Shown: piece by piece, positions 5,519 to 7,126 of the stretch
Layout of the letters: the number at the start of each line of letters is the position of its first letter
How positions within the stretch are numbered: the first letter of the stretch is position 1
Assembly (NCBI GenBank): GCA_900538575.1
Contig: UPZA01000035.1
Coordinates: 1 to 7,126, forward strand
Length of the DNA: 7,126 nucleotides
Direction of reading: 5' to 3'
DNA from: an uncultured Ruminococcus sp.
Lineage (GTDB): Bacteria; Bacillota; Clostridia; Oscillospirales; Ruminococcaceae
Notes under the pieces: model-generated
Seen by the model: the letters and a program-made list of their open reading frames with translations, nothing else
Told to the model about the DNA's origin: nothing
Database searches by the model: none
Translations under genes and position numbers: made by a program

Positions 5519-6859
5519 ATGTTTTGCGAGTGTCAGGCGCTCATAAAATCAATTGACGCCTACATAAAGAAAGAAGATGATACGTTAGCCGATTCTTTAA
5601 AAAAAGCGGGTTTTGCACTACCCGAAAAAACCGTGAAGAACATAGAGGAACTGGAAGAAAAGCTCGCTGAGATATTTCAGGAGCAGTCTTTTAACGTTGA
5701 AGAACTGTTAAAGGAAGCGGAGAGAAACGGCGTCGGTCTTGAAGATTTAATTGAGGGCGAGTGGCAAGGTTTTAAAAGTACGGATAATATCGGCAAAAAA
5801 CTTCATCCGTTATTTTTCGGAAAATTGTCGGAGTGTATACCGGAGCTGGCCAATGTCTATATGTCTGCTATGGATTCAGAACTTGTAGTTGAGCAGATAT
5901 CCGATAAAACTGCCGGTTGGATAGCGCAGTGGAGCGGCGAGCTTTCTGACATTATGAAGCTTTCTTCCCACGAAGAAATAGAAAGGGTATTATCAAACGC
6001 TTTAAAAAATGGTAAAAGCGTCGCCGATTTGACCGAGGATATAATGACAAACGGCGTCAGGGACGAATATTATAAGGCAAGGCGCGCGGCTATTACAGAA
6101 ATGCTGCGCGCTCATAGTGTGGCAAAGGAAGAATCTATACAGCAGTGTCCTGCGGCAGAATTTAAAGAATGGGTGCATACCGGAAGTTACAGAAACGAAC
6201 CGAGGGCAAATCATGAAGCAATAAGCGGTCAGATAGTACGTAAAGATAAAAATTTTATACTTAAAGGTTATAACGGGGTAACGTATCTCGCAGATTTTCC
6301 GCGCGATCCCGTTCTTCCGCCTGAGGAATCAATAAACTGCCACTGCATTCACAGAGGCGTTGTTTCACAAGAAATTCTGGGGCTTTCTCTTGACGAGAGA
6401 AAAAGATTACAACAGCAGGCTATAGACGAAATGAATGATAATTGGAAAACGGAGCTGGACGAAAAAAATAGAGAAAAGGCGGGTATCACAGTTGACAATT
6501 CAAGCGGAAATGGTATAATAAAAGCAGAAATAGAAAAAGGAAACATTAAGCTTGAAATAAATCATGAAAAGCAGGCGAAGCATATTAAGGGCGAGCCCGA
6601 ATATAAGGAAGGTAAAAGCTATCTAACCATTTCTGAAAAAGAAGCGCAGGAAATTATAAATCAGAAAAGTGGTACAGGCATTGTAGTACTTGATAAAAAT
6701 GGCAAATGGAAGAATAAAGAGCTAATTAATTGCGATTCACAAATAGGCATTGATGTAGACAGTAACACTGGCGAAGAAACGTCAACAGATAAAGGAACAA
6801 TTCATTATTCGAAAACTGGAACACATTTAGTTCCAAGAAAGGAAGAGAAACATGATTAA
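5519..6859 (+). CDS. MuF/SPP1 gp7-type minor head protein fused to a C-terminal polymorphic toxin type 50 (Ntox50) domain
   Basis: This 446-residue protein has two parts. Residues 1 to about 285 are a head morphogenesis protein: a helical N-terminus, then the MuF domain (about 185-282) with ARRAAITEMLRAHS, RANHEAISGQ and the terminal SINCHCIHR motif. Such proteins bind the portal and can be injected with DNA. A charged helix (about 290-320) and a Gly/Ser/Asn-rich linker (326-333) lead to the second part (about 340-440). This matches polymorphic toxin type 50: NHEKQAKHIKG (348-358), GKSYLTISEKEAQEII, KWKNKEL and the hallmark GTIHYSKTGTHLVP (426-439). Candidate active residues are His349, His355, His429, Ser431, Thr433 and His436. 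Ntox50 is predicted to be an RNase; activity is not shown here. The domain looks complete. The ATG follows AAAGGAGG by eight bases. The toxin half is more AT-rich than the head half. Confidence 0.88.
   Translation: MFCECQALIKSIDAYIKKEDDTLADSLKKAGFALPEKTVKNIEELEEKLAEIFQEQSFNVEELLKEAERNGVGLEDLIEGEWQGFKSTDNIGKKLHPLFFGKLSECIPELANVYMSAMDSELVVEQISDKTAGWIAQWSGELSDIMKLSSHEEIERVLSNALKNGKSVADLTEDIMTNGVRDEYYKARRAAITEMLRAHSVAKEESIQQCPAAEFKEWVHTGSYRNEPRANHEAISGQIVRKDKNFILKGYNGVTYLADFPRDPVLPPEESINCHCIHRGVVSQEILGLSLDERKRLQQQAIDEMNDNWKTELDEKNREKAGITVDNSSGNGIIKAEIEKGNIKLEINHEKQAKHIKGEPEYKEGKSYLTISEKEAQEIINQKSGTGIVVLDKNGKWKNKELINCDSQIGIDVDSNTGEETSTDKGTIHYSKTGTHLVPRKEEKHD
6492..6519 (+). promoter_or_regulatory. 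Intragenic consensus promoter at the head-toxin junction (TTGACA - 16 nt - TATAAT, extended -10)
   Basis: TTGACA at 6492-6497 and TATAAT at 6514-6519 both match the sigma-A/sigma-70 consensus exactly, with 16-base spacing and an extended -10 TG at 6511-6512. The predicted start is near 6526. It lies in the linker codons (residues 325-334) between the MuF and toxin domains. Downstream, the toxin frame has no ATG, GTG or TTG codon before its stop, so a transcript from here could express the small gene at 6852 but not the toxin fragment by a standard start. Chance occurrence remains possible. Confidence 0.6.
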
Positions 6860-7055
6860 TCTACGTGATTTTTTATTTTGCGATGTAATATTAATTGATA
6901 CAGACGATAAAAAATGGAAAGGGCGCATTTTTTCATTCCACGACGCGGATGATAATAGCGAAAACGAAAATTCCATAACGTTGAAACGCCCGGAAAGCGA
7001 TACGAATGTAATTGAATTTTTAGAATCGGAAATAAAATCTATTGAAATCGCTTAA
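6852..7055 (+). CDS. Small SH3/LSM-like beta-barrel protein, putative immunity protein for the Ntox50 toxin
   Basis: This 67-residue acidic protein reads as a small all-beta barrel. It has a short helix (NLRDFL, 3-8), then predicted strands around DVILIDTD (11-18), WKGRIFSFH (22-30), SITLKR (41-46), VIEFL (53-57) and IKSIEI (61-66), with an acidic loop DADDNSENEN (31-40) between strands 2 and 3. This resembles the small proteins, sometimes annotated as LSM/SH3-like, that commonly follow MuF-toxin genes in Firmicute phages. The gene overlaps the toxin stop by 8 nt (ATGATTAA) and has a purine-rich AAAGGAAGAG just upstream, so it is coupled to the toxin. Position, size and acidity fit an immunity protein that blocks a basic RNase active site, but no binding evidence can be seen in sequence. 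It could also be a small structural or regulatory protein. Confidence 0.75.
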   Translation: MINLRDFLFCDVILIDTDDKKWKGRIFSFHDADDNSENENSITLKRPESDTNVIEFLESEIKSIEIA

Positions 7056-7079
7056 CCGTCTCAATGAATCGAGGCGGTT
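7054..7079 (+). terminator. Probable terminator after the toxin/immunity pair
   Basis: AACCGTCTC (7054-7062) pairs with GAGGCGGTT (7071-7079), one wobble, around an 8-base loop. The arm begins inside the TAA stop codon of the immunity candidate. The following tract (TTAGTTAT) is only moderately T-rich, so termination may be partial, allowing late transcription to continue into further head genes. Confidence 0.55.
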
Positions 7080-7110
7080 TAGTTATATCACAATTTAATA
7101 CAAATCAGCG

Positions 7111-7126
7111 TATGCCTAAAGGTATG
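7111..7126 (+). other. Start of a possible second hairpin cut by the window end
   Basis: TATGCC (7111-7116), a TAAA loop and GGTATG (7121-7126) can pair with two wobbles. The preceding AGCG would extend the stem if the sequence beyond the window continues CGCT. It may be another terminator or a structured leader of the next gene. Confidence 0.3.

Noticed and set aside
6526..6859. Free toxin fragment expressed from the intragenic promoter
   Set aside because: All codons of the toxin frame after 6526 were read and none is ATG, GTG or TTG, so no standard start is available.

Overview
The window is part of a temperate tailed-phage genome (prophage or free phage) from a low-to-moderate-GC Firmicute, most likely a gut-type Clostridia. 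The basis is the gene order (late regulator, terminase small subunit, terminase large subunit, portal, SPP1 gp7/MuF-type minor head protein), the strong AGGAGG-type ribosome binding sites, the use of GTG and TTG starts, and the protein families. Every supported gene lies on the + strand. No tRNA, rRNA, CRISPR array, IS element or integrase was seen.

Layout. Positions 1-97 hold the tail of an unidentified early gene. Positions 94-525 encode a DUF1492/ArpU-like, sigma-region-4-like regulator. Just after it lies a good extended -10 promoter (531-560) with a palindrome on its predicted start site (566-580) and a structured leader (about 586-644). In related phages terS would be expected next. Here a visibly AT-rich two-gene cassette intervenes: a 275-aa soluble protein and a 150-aa four-helix membrane protein, translationally coupled. 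The cassette has its own promoter (758-786) and is closed by two tandem terminators (2115-2149, 2157-2184). It looks like a phage 'moron', a lysogen-expressed cargo module, and its order, sizes and topology recall lambda RexA/RexB. It is the best candidate here for an undescribed anti-phage or superinfection-exclusion system.

The packaging and head module follows as a tightly overlapping operon: terS (2215-2598), terL (about 2591-4009) and portal (4006-5514). Next is a minor head protein (5519-6859) whose C-terminal about 100 residues form a polymorphic toxin type 50 (Ntox50-like) domain. A 67-aa predicted small beta-barrel protein (6852-7055) overlaps the toxin stop codon and is the natural immunity candidate. 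The exact hexamers TTGACA and TATAAT, 16 nt apart with an extended -10, lie in the linker between the head and toxin domains. A transcript from there has no in-frame ATG, GTG or TTG with which to make the toxin fragment, but it contains the whole small downstream gene. A hairpin (7054-7079) follows that gene, and part of a second hairpin runs off the window end.

Taken together, two regions look like cargo on an otherwise standard packaging/head module: the Rex-like cassette before terS and the toxin/immunity extension on the minor head gene. Both have apparent promoters of their own, which would allow expression in a lysogen while the late genes are silent.
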